DNA from: Cycas panzhihuaensis
Lineage: Eukaryota > Cycadophyta
NCBI GenBank assembly: GCA_023213395.1
Contig: CM041465.1
Span: forward strand, 206,281,741 to 206,345,740
Length of the DNA: 64,000 nucleotides
Direction of reading: 5' to 3'
Shown piece by piece: positions 45,374-55,352 of this stretch; positions within the stretch are counted from its first letter, which is position 1; each line of letters opens with the position of its first letter. Under the pieces are notes generated by a model. It searched no databases and was not told the origin of the DNA. It saw only the letters and a program-made list of their open reading frames with translations. The translations under genes and the position numbers were made by a program.

Positions 45374-46687
45374 CTAGGCATAAGCATCACAACCAAAAAC
45401 TTTTAAATTTGAATAATCATATGGATGTCCAGTCCATACCTCTTCAGGAATCTTGCAATCTATTACAAGTGATGGTGATCTGTTTACCAGATAGCAAGTT
45501 GTTTGAATAGCTTTTGCCCACAAGCCCTGCTCCACTACTGCATTACTTAGCATGCTTCTTGCTCTTTCCAAGAGTGTTCTATTCATGCACTCAACAATGC
45601 CATTTTGCTGCGGAGTATAGCTAGTGGTCTTATGTCTTTTGATCCCAGCTACTCTACAATAGTTCTCAAATTCCAAAGAGTTGAACTCACCTCCATTATC
45701 AATTCTTAAACATTTGATTATCTTACTAGTGTTGTTCTCAACTAGAGCCTTGAACTGCTTAAATACATTAATCACTTCAGATTCTATTTTCAAAAAATAG
45801 ACCCATACCTTCCTGGAGTAATCATCTATAAATGTGACAAAATACAATGATCCTCCACAAGATATTTTACGGGCTGGTCCCCATACATCTGAATGTATAT
45901 AATCCAGAACACCTTTACTAGTGTGACTCCCTACTTTAAACTTAAGTCTACACTGTTTTCCAAAAACATAATGTTTACAGAAAGCCAAGTCTGAAAGCTG
46001 CAAGTTAGGAAGCAACTTACGGTTTATCAGCACCTTAAGTCCTCTCATACTCATGTGCCCAAGTCTCTTATGCCATAACTGAGCTGAATCTTCTGCAGTC
46101 TTTGATGTTGTAGCTGCTTGGCTGATATCTGTACTTTTCACTAAAATGTAAAGATTTCCTTTCTTTAAGGCTTTCATAACGACCAAGGCACCCTTTAACA
46201 CCTTTAGGACTCCTTCATGACCTGTATGCTTATAACCACCCGAATCTAGTTCACCCAAGAAAATCAGATTCCTTTTTAGATAGGGTACATGTCTAACCTT
46301 AGTTAATGTTTTCACTACCCCATTGAATATCTTAATCTTGATGCTACCGATGCCCACTGTCTTACAAGAAACTTCATTCCCCATAAGCACATCACCACCA
46401 TCAAGAGGTTGGTATGATGAGAACCAACTCTTGTGTGGACACATGTGGTGTGAAGGACCTGAATCTAACAACCAGTCATGGTGATAATGAGAAACATTAC
46501 AAGCAACTAAGACATCATCATCCATACCTTGATTTGATTCCACCTGATTCGCCTCCTTGGCAGGATCTTCTTTTTTCTGAAACTCCTTCCTTTTGTAGCA
46601 ATCCTTCTTGAGGTGACCGGTCTTATTACAGTGCCAACATCTGAGCTTACTCTTTTTGCTCTTTGACTTGGACATCAATGTATCCAT
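45374..46687 (-). CDS. pol: Open pol segment of element D: zinc knuckle, protease, integrase
   Basis: The longest intact coding stretch in the window, 437 residues. It has a gag zinc knuckle C17-W-H-C20-X4-H25-X4-C30, then the protease active site Asp75-Ser-Gly in the form WLLDSGPSHHM. The integrase zinc module runs from LWHKRLGHMSMRG to FCKHYVFGKQ, where the second Cys of the usual C-X2-C is Tyr. The integrase core follows: HSDVWGPA (Asp), FIDDYSRKVWVYFLK, RIDNGGEF (Asp) and PQQNGIVECMNRTL (Glu), and the segment ends with LKVFGCDAYA. The catalytic residues of both enzymes are present, but the zinc module is damaged and stops lie on either side, so it cannot yield a full polyprotein. I call it CDS only because the frame is open. 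Confidence 0.85.
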   Translation of the reverse strand: MDTLMSKSKSKKSKLRCWHCNKTGHLKKDCYKRKEFQKKEDPAKEANQVESNQGMDDDVLVACNVSHYHHDWLLDSGPSHHMCPHKSWFSSYQPLDGGDVLMGNEVSCKTVGIGSIKIKIFNGVVKTLTKVRHVPYLKRNLIFLGELDSGGYKHTGHEGVLKVLKGALVVMKALKKGNLYILVKSTDISQAATTSKTAEDSAQLWHKRLGHMSMRGLKVLINRKLLPNLQLSDLAFCKHYVFGKQCRLKFKVGSHTSKGVLDYIHSDVWGPARKISCGGSLYFVTFIDDYSRKVWVYFLKIESEVINVFKQFKALVENNTSKIIKCLRIDNGGEFNSLEFENYCRVAGIKRHKTTSYTPQQNGIVECMNRTLLERARSMLSNAVVEQGLWAKAIQTTCYLVNRSPSLVIDCKIPEEVWTGHPYDYSNLKVFGCDAYA

Positions 46688-47332
46688 GGAGTTTTGTCCT
46701 CTCTAAATCGTTCTACCCCTTGTCGTCATAGCTTCTGGTGTGGAGGTTTCAAGACTAGACTTCCTCCGCACTTCTTCCATTAGCAAAGCACTCACAACAG
46801 AATCATAATCCAATACATATGTAGTGCTAAAACTAATTGAGGTGACAATATTATCCGAGGATTCGAGTAATAAGCATAATAAGGTAATAGCTTTGTCCTC
46901 ATCTTCAATTTTAACATCGATACTAGTCAACTGATAAATAAGAGTATTGAAAACATTTAAATGGTCAGCAATTTTTGTATCTTCATTCATCTATAATGAG
47001 TACAGTTGCCTCTTCAGGTAGATTCGATTTGTTACTGATTTGGTCATATACAGGCCTTCCAACTGGGTCCATAATCCTGTTGATGTCTCCTCCCCTGCGA
47101 TGTTAAATAAGACTTCATCTGCTAAGCACAATCGTATTGTACTAAGTGCCTTTTTGTCTAAGTCATCTCATTCATCATCGTCCATCCTTGCGGTTTTCTT
47201 CGATTTACCTGTAAGGGCTTTGTACAAACCCTGTTGTACAAGAACATCATGCGCTTTTAACTTCCACAACTCGAAGTTATTTTTGCCATTGAATTTCTTC
47301 ACCTCGAACTTTGCACCAGCTAGTTTTGCCAT
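46688..47332 (-). pseudogene. gag: Gag of element D with in-frame stops
   Basis: Minus-strand gag starting at the Met at 47330-47332: MAKLAGAKFEVKKFNGKNNF, then ELWKLKAHDVLVQQGLYKAL, the clear signature of Tork/Tnt1-like copia gag. After a stop at about 47167 the frame continues with ALSTIRLCLADEVLFNIAGE, WTQLEGLYMTKSVTNRIYLK and, from 46990, MNEDTKIADHLNVFNTLIYQL. A further stop near 46702 separates it from the zinc knuckle. The start was chosen at MAKL because the longer upstream Met choice reads into the primer site. Confidence 0.9.
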
Positions 47333-47392
47333 TTTGTGTAGAAAAGCCGACACAAAAACCTTCATAAACTCGCTTAAAAAAAAAAAAAAATG

Positions 47393-47404
47393 ACTCTGAT
47401 ACCA
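47393..47404 (-). other. Primer binding site of element D
   Basis: On the minus strand TGGTATCAGAGT, one base from the canonical initiator-Met site, two bases from the LTR. Confidence 0.85.
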
Positions 47405-47406
47405 CT

Positions 47407-47998
47407 TATTGAGAATATACGGTCCCGACATTTTAACCGCCACCAAGATCTATTGCATTCTTGCAACTAGTTACAGAAATCAAAACTTAAAATTACATGT
47501 AAGTTCTAAAATCAGAGATTATATAATAACATGAAAATGAAAGCCAAATATCACATATGCACCTGATATAACATGGTAAAACACTAGCTGTGTGCTAGGG
47601 AAACATCCACACAGGAAATGTATCGATCTTTATTGCTGTAGAATGGAGAAACAGTACATCTCAGTAGCAGAGTGCTCTCAGGGACAACAACCAGTCGCTG
47701 CCCTCTTACAATACATTACATTACATACAACATAATAAGAGAAAACCCTAAATCAGGCTATATAAGAGGGACATCCAAGGCATAAATCTCAATCGTAGAA
47801 TCTAGGGTATTTGTATTGAACGACCCTGATTCTCTTTACATTTTAATATGGCTCTTGGGCGGGCGTTCCATGCCCCACCCTGACCAAAGGGGGCTCCCAC
47901 CTCCTTTGGAACCCTCCTGAGAAAGATTAGAGAGGGAAACTGCGCCAAAAATATACCAAAATTTTAGCTCTAAAATATTGTTGTCACAATATCCAATA
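47407..47998 (-). repeat. 5' LTR of element D (right end)
   Basis: Pairs with 42712-43358. Both terminal dinucleotides have decayed on the plus strand (TG to TA, CA to TA). It carries a changed version of the hairpin, CCAAAGG/CCTTTGG, at 47884-47909. Confidence 0.92.
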
Positions 47999-48741
47999 GG
48001 TTGCAAAGCAATTGCTACCACCATACAGATAAGTGTCAAACTGATTATGCAAACTAATGCGGAAACTATGGACAAAACCATGTTTAGATAATTGGTAGGT
48101 AGTTTGATCTATCTAACTACCACGATACCTAATATCAACTATATTTTTAAGATAGTGTCAAGATTCATTTAAAGCCATTCCTATTTACATTGAACAATTG
48201 TCAAACACATATTGAGGTATGTAAAGGGGACTATTAGGTTTAGACTTGAGTTATCTAGGACCATAGATTTCATATTGCAAGGGTACATAGAGTCAAATTG
48301 GACAGGTGACAATGACGATAGAAAGTCTACTTTTGGATGTGTTCATACTATGATCGATTGTTGTTTATTAGGCTAGCATGAAACAAACTATAATATTATT
48401 GTCATCGATAAAGTAGAGTACAAGGTAGCAGTTGTCACTACCTCTGAAATGGTCTGGCTAAAAAGGATACTTGGCCATATTTAGATTCATCAAGAAGGTG
48501 TCATATTGAAAGAACTAAACAGATCTTGAAGAATCCAATTTTTTAAGCAAGGATAAAACATATTGAAATCTATCATCATTTCTCTTTGGAGCAATTGTAG
48601 AACAATCTAATATAATTGATGTATTATTTGAATGAGGACCAAATTGTAGATATATTGACGAAAGCACTAAGCAAATAGAAATTTGAGAACTTCAAATAAC
48701 TTCCGAAGGTCAAAGATAAAGAAATTAAAATTATGGGGGAG
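47999..48741 (+). pseudogene. pol: Decayed RNase H part of element E pol
   Basis: Continues element E right of the insertion. Remnants of the copia RT-RNase H junction and of RNase H can be recognised in shifting frames: an 'I.Y....Y.....GL' type stretch with GLDLSYLG near 48238, then 'SNWTGDNDDRKST' near 48295-48330, a 'KVEYKVAV' segment near 48410-48430, and the terminal KHIEIYHHFSLEQL and ILTKALSK at about 48548-48675. The piece ends in ATGGGGGAG (48733-48741), the purine tract before the 3' LTR. Confidence 0.75.
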
Positions 48742-49466
48742 TGTTAGGAATCATGTTACCTTCCAAAACATTTTATGTTAGGCATTGTGTCTTCTCACAC
48801 ATAAGTGAGAGTGTAACAGCGCATTATGAAATTCTCTATAAACTCCCATAATGTATTATTGTTTCCTTCTTTTTGTATCATTCACTTTTTAGCCTAACTT
48901 CAAATCTATCAATGAGGCACACATATAACCAAACATATGTATGGTCAAATACGTACCGTTTTAGCCTCATGGGGTTGGGTGGATTGGTAAGTTATGGCGA
49001 TTACCAAGGCGAGACTCAGGTTCAAAACTTATGAGTGCAAGTCACTTCACAAGGAAGTAGTCCGATCGGCGTCCGTTGCTGCAAAGATAGTAGTCCGACC
49101 AAAGTCCGTTGAGTGTGTGTTAGCTGTATGATGGCGGTATGAACTCCAAGCGTAGGCAGTACAAAGGCAGTACAAAAACCTGGATCCCGGGGGTCCCCCT
49201 TACTTCGGAACTTTCCCGGGGGTCCCCCTTTGTACCAAGGGTGGTTAGAGGTTCTCCTCTAGATATCACAAAAAAAAAAAAAAAACCTACCGTTTTGTAT
49301 TATACAATTGAAAATTTATCTAGTATAGTATAACTATGTAAAACTTTTTGTTAATATTTTACTTAGGTTCTGCGCTATTGCACTAGTATTCTATCAAATT
49401 TTCTCTTAATATGCTTTGGTCATTTCAGTTTCTCCATGGAATTAAAGCTCTGCAATATTTCTAACA
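48742..49466 (+). repeat. 3' LTR of element E, interrupted by a SINE
   Basis: Starts TGTTAGGAATCATG after the purine tract. A plausible end is TTTCTAACA at 49466. Without the SINE the LTR would be about 400 bp. The 5' LTR is not in the window, so the right end is inferred from the TG...CA rule alone. Confidence 0.6.
48963..49285 (+). mobile_element. tRNA-derived SINE with poly-A tail
   Basis: The insertion is flanked by direct copies of about 11 bp, CGTACCGTTTT (48952-48962) and CCTACCGTTTT (49286-49296), as expected for target-primed retroposition. It ends in a 16-18 base A run. Near the 5' end there is an A-box-like TGGGTGGATTGG (48976-48987) and a B-box-like GGTTCAAAACT (49019-49029), about 31 bases apart, which fits an internal RNA polymerase III promoter of tRNA origin. 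The body contains two copies of 'tagtccga.c...gtccgttg' and two copies of CCCGGGGGTCCCCCTT. It encodes no protein and depends on LINE enzymes. Confidence 0.85.
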
Positions 49467-50110
49467 CCTGAGTCTCAATATGCCAGTTTGTGACAAACAA
49501 CACACGCACGTACCATGGTGAAACTCTGGAGAATGATAAATTACTCTATTATTTCTTAAAGCTAATCCGTCAATTTGACCATATCTTTCATTCTAAATTT
49601 ATAAGGGTATTCGAGCACAGATCAACCCTTGGAATCCATTCCAATGTGACTGTTTTCACGATCACAATCCGCTGCAGAAGAAGAGGGGAAAAGTTCGGTG
49701 GATCCTTCAATCCCGTCTCAGGTGTTATGAATCACGGAATCGCTTGGCATTACAGAGGAAATCCTTTCATCTATCCTTCAGAATTTCTCTTCGGCCTTCC
49801 AAGCTGCAGGTCGAGTTTATTCTATTCACCAGATGAAATCTCAATTCGTCTACTCCGAATACGGTGTATGGACGTTACAACAGTCTCTGGGTTAGCTAAC
49901 GTTGTTAGCCGGATTCGATACCGAGCCATGCCAAGTATTAGTCCCATTGGTACAGCCGCAGTGTCTACTTTTCAAACAGGAACAGCGGTCAAATAAATCG
50001 TGGATGGTACCCAATATTGACTTCTCCCTGTGCGACTGCCCTAACGTCGGTGGTTGCCAACATGGAGGTTTAGATATTCGCCTCTATTTAGAGTGACCTT
50101 TCTTGTGGCC
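49467..50110 (+). other. Possible exon relic in more complex sequence
   Basis: This stretch has more balanced base composition and fewer homopolymers than its surroundings. A frame from 49490 to 49996 is open for 168 residues but shows no family motif. Another frame reads a coherent stretch (ITESLGITEEILSSILQNFS, later MKSQFVYSEYGVWTLQQSLG), then a stop, then LTLLAGFDTEPCQVLVPLVQ and onward to 50096. I do not recognise the protein. It could be a decayed exon or chance. No splice sites or start can be assigned. Confidence 0.25.
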
Positions 50111-51780
50111 TATAGATCTCCACCGAGGGGGGCACCTTGGAATCCAAGGCTCTACGACCACCCTAGTGGTCCCCACCTTTAAAAGTTATAATTTGTAAGA
50201 CAAGCCTTTGTAAGCGTTAAAAGGTGAATTCCCAAGTCCAAGTGCTTATGGACCCGCCACACCATCACATGAAGTTAGTCTTCACAAAGGTGTTTTTATT
50301 GTGAATGTAGAGCCATTGGAAGTTTTGAAGATGTTATGCACCAAACTCCAAGATTTGTCAGGGATATGAAAAGTGCAACACTTGCTTCAAATAACTAATT
50401 CTAAAGCTAATTATTAAACTTCTTGGGACTCAAACTATAACTTCCAATCATGTTCCCATGATGGATCCTATCATATAGATATGTTAATACTTACAAACAT
50501 AAGGAGGGCGGTGTCCCAAGGTACATGGCAACTATTATATAGAGGTATGAACATTTGTGATCACAAGGAGGGAAGTGTCATGAGGTACATGATAATCAAA
50601 GATAGAAAACATGTTCATAACACCGCCAAATAAGTCTTATCTTGGTCACCAAAGCCATTGGTGATTTGTTTCTTTATTAGCAAGGTCATGTTAAAAGTAA
50701 ATTGATATGAATCATCTTCAACAACTAAAGTTAAACTTACATGACTACAAATTAGATCCACAATGTTCAATCCCCTAATCAACCTCAATACCATCTACAT
50801 GATTTTGTTTAGATGTAGAGGTGTTTGAAATGCCATGTCAGCATAGTGGTTTGCACTCTTAAATTTTCTATCAATTCTTTCGTAGATAAGATTTCAATTG
50901 ATGTAATGTTAATGGATTACTATGGAGTCCTATTTAGGAAACCCTATTAATATGATGTCCTCTTTGTGATAATTAATAAAGCATATACATCTTTTACAAG
51001 GATAGAAAACATTAACATATAACTTATTTGCCTTGTTCTTCTTCATTCCAAACTAGCCATGAAACTTGCCAACATAACTTTGGTGTAATTACCTTTGATA
51101 ATTAATAAAGGCCCTCCAAGTCCTCACATCTCATCTAATACATCTGAAAGACTTCAACTCTTCCATTCTATTTGGCTCTAGTTATCTACCTTCATGGTCT
51201 TCTACAAAGAAAAGTTTTTGCCCATCTTTAATACATCAACAAACATATTGATGCAATTCACCCATTGGCACCTTTATGCAAGTCTTCTACTAAATCATCT
51301 TTAAGAAAATCAAATTGCCCTTAAGCACATGAACATCCAATCTACATCCTTTAATACGTGATTTCCTTCTCTTCATGAGAAATTTCCAATTTTGTTTTTT
51401 AATTTTTTTAAGGTCTTCATAACAATGTAGACCATTGTTGAATCCATAAGAAGGAAATTGTGGCATATTAAAACAACTCATTTTCTAAAGGCGCAATGCA
51501 CCCATGCTATCCTCTCATCTCAAAATGGGAAGATCAAATCAAAGGCCTCTCATTTATTTTATAGAGGTATGAATCACTTGCAACCCACTTTCATCAAAAA
51601 CTCTCTTAAATCATGATTCCAAAATATCTTAAATTTTGAAATCATGAACCTACAAACAAAATTTATAGCACTTTTTATATGCATTGGACCTATCGATACT
51701 AGTGTGATTTACAATTTCCAAATTGTTAGGATTCATTATCACATAAAAAATAAATAAAAATTAGTCATGTAATCATGTGA
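50111..51780. other. Unassigned low-coding DNA with a short tandem pair
   Basis: No gene signal. A tandem pair of about 65 bp lies at about 50475-50600, with shared words 'cataaggaggg.g.tgtc...aggtacatg' and 'tatagaggtatgaa'. The remainder is AT-rich unique-looking sequence. Confidence 0.45.
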
Positions 51781-53120
51781 CTCCTCTTTTTCTTTTTTAT
51801 TCTACATAGATAAACTAAATTTTTTACATATAACTAGTACACATGTATATTTATATCTAGGTACATTTATATAAATCTAATTACAGATAATTTGTTTGCT
51901 TCTTTAATAGATTTTAAATTTGTAGTGTTCCTCTTAGATTAAGTGCACTAAATATCTATATATTTCATATTATAGACTTCCAATCTGTTGATTGAGATAT
52001 TGGTCTCAATTATATTTGTATGTGTGCGTGTGTGTGTACTTTGATACAAATCTAATTATGGATAACATTTTTTAGTGGTGCTCACTTTTGTTGGGTAATT
52101 TTTTCTAGTGGTTCTCGTTGACTTAGGGATGGGTGGCCCCATTTGCCAAGCCAATCATCTTTGAAACATTTGGACGGAATGGAGTCCTATTTGGGGATAA
52201 TAGAGCCTTCTCTGATTCCTTCTTGCTTGCCTACGACATTCTTAGAATGGAGTTCTCTATTGCATTTGGAAACACAAGAACGATATTATGTTTGATAATA
52301 AATCTATAGTTCTTTGCTTTTCTTGCATCCATGATCATAACGAATTATTCCCTACAACTTGGCATTTAGATAAAGAAATTTCAAGTAAAGCTCTCTCACC
52401 TACTTGAGCTCATTAAGGATTGGGCATCGACACCATACATAATGAGTCAATCCCTTTTGGCTAATTCCCAATGAAATCAATCTAGAAGATAGCGAAGAAG
52501 TAGATCCAAAGGTAAGAATAGCTCCCAAGACAAATATCCCACTAATAAGTAGGGATTCTTGCCTCTACGACAACAACACTCAAGACACAAGGCCTAAAGT
52601 ACCCAACATGCCTACCATGGTAAGGATTTGCAAACAATCACTCTAGCAAGTTGGGTCAAGCTAATTTGAGCATGTGTAAAAGCTAGACCTCGATGATAAC
52701 CCTCGGGCAAAGATGATGATGGATAAAGTATCCTAACTGCAACCCACCAAGCTTTAAATTTTGCCTTGCATGGTTGTTATTAAATAATTGCCCTATGTAG
52801 CATTTTTTTTATAATTTTAGCTCAATGTATAGCTTTGTTGGAGAGGCTAGTATGATTCCTATTTTGTTCTCAGTGGCTTATCCATTAGGATGGAAGTGGG
52901 TGATTATTTTCCCCCTCTTTTTTGTTGTAACTATATGTAATATTTGTAATTAATTTAATCATCTAATTCAATAAATATAAAATAATTATTGATAAAATTT
53001 ATGCTTCTTTAATAGCTTTAAAATTTTTACTTTCCTCTTAAATTAATTGCACCAAACATCTATATGTTTTATATTATATACTTGTAATTCATTCATCAAA
53101 ATATTAATTCTTTACTCCCA
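51781..53120. repeat. Direct repeat pair, about 1.1 kb apart
   Basis: A stretch at about 51895-51985 ('gcttctttaatag...cctctta.attaa.tgcac.aaa.atctatat.ttt.atattata.acttg') recurs at about 53000-53090 in the same orientation. The two could be ends of a small decayed element, but no primer site or duplication is visible. A short GT run lies at 52019-52039. Confidence 0.45.
52380..52490. repeat. Dispersed repeat pair, first copy
   Basis: About 110 bp here ('caagtaaagctctctcacctact.gagctca' ... 'atcgacaccata' ... 'tgagtcaatccctttt') match 55093-55205 in the same orientation. Confidence 0.6.
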
Positions 53121-54940
53121 CTTATTTTTAAACTTTAAATTATAATAAACTTTGTAAGTTTGTAGCTCTTTTATTAATTAAAGAACATTTACACTCCATG
53201 CTTAAGTAATTTCATTTCTTATGTAAATTGCATGTTCTTTGATTTCTACTAGGATTCTCTCTTTTTACTTAGGTATTGTTTTCTAAAAGCATCTATTATG
53301 AACCTCACTACTATTATGATATTCTAGTTGGATCACTCTTTTCATAATACTCAAGAACTTATTTGCTCATTGTCCTTACTTCTACTCATGATTTTTTTAA
53401 ATATCTTATTAATTAATATTCCCACAAGAAATAAATGTCATGTTGAAATATTGAAGAAAGTTAACAAGTGACTGAGGACCTATGGAATAGGAAATGGAAG
53501 AAGCAAACTTAGATTTCCATAAATTTATCCAAACTAGTGCTTCTACTGTGAAGCTTTAAATACATAAAATATCAACTCAACAATAAAAGAGAAATTGAAA
53601 ATAAATTCTTCAGATCATATATTGTAGATCTAAATAATTTTTTGTTGCTCCCCATCATCTTTCTTGAAATTTTCTAAAGGTGTATTTTCTTGAATAAGGG
53701 TATGTATAAATCTAATATTTATATACTCAAGGAGCACCCCCTTGAAAATTTTGAGCCAAATGTGGTCCTAACAAATAAATCTAATATAGAAAGGAATGCT
53801 TTAAAATGAAACTTAATATATCATCACTTTATTCATAAGACCAATTATTTAAACTAAAATATTTTGGGGAGTATTTCAATTTAAATAATTTCCAAGGATT
53901 GAGATTATAAGGAAAAAAACTAAAGGGTTAAAAGAAAAGAAACTATACATGGTTGACTTTAGGTGACAACAGTCAAACTTCAAGTTGGATAGGATCTTGC
54001 ATGTCATATTACATGTTTAAAAGGTTGCATTTAAAAATATATAAATTTTCTCTTAAATTTTAATCGAATGAGCTATTTATTGCTGACATCTATGTGTTAG
54101 ACCTCCATGCCTTCAAATCCATCATAATTTCCTCTAACAACTCATGGAAATATTGTCCTTTTCATCAATAAATATGGGCTCTAGCCTATTAGTTTTAGGA
54201 GATTGAAAAAAAAAAAAAAAAAAGGATTTCAAGCCTATATGGTAAAGTGCATTCATTCCTGCACCAATATGGAATTCCAATCATCCATAGATGACCACTC
54301 AAGACCAAATATTTATAAATTGGGAAAAAAATAAAGTCCATCGAACAAATGGACACTTGCAATCCTACTATTTTTTCTTCTTGAGAATAGTGTCTCATGT
54401 GTTATGCCTACACTATTACAAACCTTATAATTTGAATCACGTGCTACTCTTTGAGTGTTGTAGGCCTCACATGTTTGGAACTCCAAACTCAAACCCTAGT
54501 ATGCCAACCCTAAAACTTAATTAGTCCCCACATGATTCTCAGTAGATGGGCTTGCCTTATTAGTACTCCTTTAAGGTTCATATATGTCCTGCAACTTAAA
54601 TTGCCCTTGTTGAGTCAATTATGCACTGCATTGATGGTTTTCAATTATGATAACATGGCAAGACTGGTAGAAGAGGGCTTATACTCATTCTAATATCAAT
54701 TGTAACAAAACCTCTAAGAATAGTTCTACAAAAATTAATAATAAATGAGACAATAATATTTAATAGATAGTAAATGGAAGCAACAATATAGAGATAATAA
54801 TGATGAGAATTAGTAACAGAAAGGACAAAGCAAATAACAAAGGCAATAGAGAGCATACAACACATAAGTGCCCTAATGTAGTATGAATCCATCATTATGA
54901 AAAACAAAAATAGCCATAATATTTTTTTATGAACTGCTTT
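53121..54940. other. AT-rich DNA with no gene signal
   Basis: Homopolymer runs, such as poly-A at 54207-54224, and short chance frames only. I see no protein motif on either strand. Confidence 0.5.
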
Positions 54941-54941
54941 G

Positions 54942-54943
<2 letters not shown>

Positions 54944-54981
<38 letters not shown>
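54944..54981. repeat. (AC)n microsatellite
   Basis: About 19 uninterrupted AC units. Confidence 0.97.
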
Positions 54982-54982
<1 letters not shown>

Positions 54983-55092
54983 TTTAAAGTTGAATTCAAT
55001 AAAGTAATAAAATATTGATGGAAATAAAATTGGCTTCACTTAGTCATTTAGGTTCATTATATGGTCCTTATATTAGTGTTTTAGATAAAAAA

Positions 55093-55205
55093 TAAAAATC
55101 AAGTAAAGCTCTCTCATCTATTAGAGCTCATAGAGCATTGGAGATCGACACCATATACCATGAGTCATGTCCCTTTTGAAGAGGGTAGTTCCTAGTAAAA
55201 TCAAA
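55093..55205. repeat. Dispersed repeat pair, second copy
   Basis: Matches 52380-52490, including 'caagtaaagctctctca', 'agagctcat', 'atcgacaccata' and 'gtcccttttg'. There is no coding content. Confidence 0.6.
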
Positions 55206-55319
55206 ACAAAGGAAGGTAGAAGAGCAAATTGAAAGGCAAAATCTATTAAAGAATTAATGTTTACTAAGGTCAACAATTTCAAGTTATAAGCCTCTCTCTT
55301 TATCAGTTATACTTAGTAC

Positions 55320-55320
<1 letters not shown>

Positions 55321-55352
<32 letters not shown>
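55321..55352. repeat. (ATT)n microsatellite
   Basis: About ten uninterrupted TTA/ATT units. Confidence 0.97.

Larger units (their letters stand above)
42712..47998 (-). mobile_element. Ty1/copia retrotransposon D, minus strand, nearly complete
   Basis: A 5.3-kb element of normal copia size. LTRs lie at 42712-43358 and 47407-47998, with a primer site beside the right one and a purine tract beside the left one. Target duplications GGGTG (42707-42711) and GGTTG (47999-48003) agree at four of five bases. The coding strand is the minus strand, from gag at 47332 to the end of RNase H near 43405. It is inserted in the reverse transcriptase of element E. The gag start and the VQQGL.KAL motif resemble the Tork/Tnt1 group of plant copia elements. 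It is the least decayed copia element here but still has about a dozen in-frame stops. Confidence 0.93.
40131..49466 (+). mobile_element. Ty1/copia retrotransposon E, 5'-truncated and interrupted
   Basis: A plus-strand copia pol begins near 40131 without a visible 5' LTR. It is cut in the reverse transcriptase at 42711 by minus-strand element D, resumes at 47999 with the RNase H, ends in a purine tract at 48733-48741 and continues into a 3' LTR (48742 to about 49466) that itself carries a SINE. Element E is the oldest layer of this nest and the most decayed. Confidence 0.85.

Noticed and set aside
49490-49996. Frame of 168 residues as a real protein
   Set aside because: Another phase looks at least as protein-like, there is no recognisable domain, and no start context or splice signal supports it. 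Kept only as a possible relic.
52100-52990. Possible LINE 3' end with an A/T-rich tail
   Set aside because: The tail resembles LINE ends in composition only. I found no endonuclease or RT motif and no target duplication.
54641-55039. Frame of 132 residues with a Val-Cys run
   Set aside because: The run is the translation of the (AC)n microsatellite; the rest has no motif.
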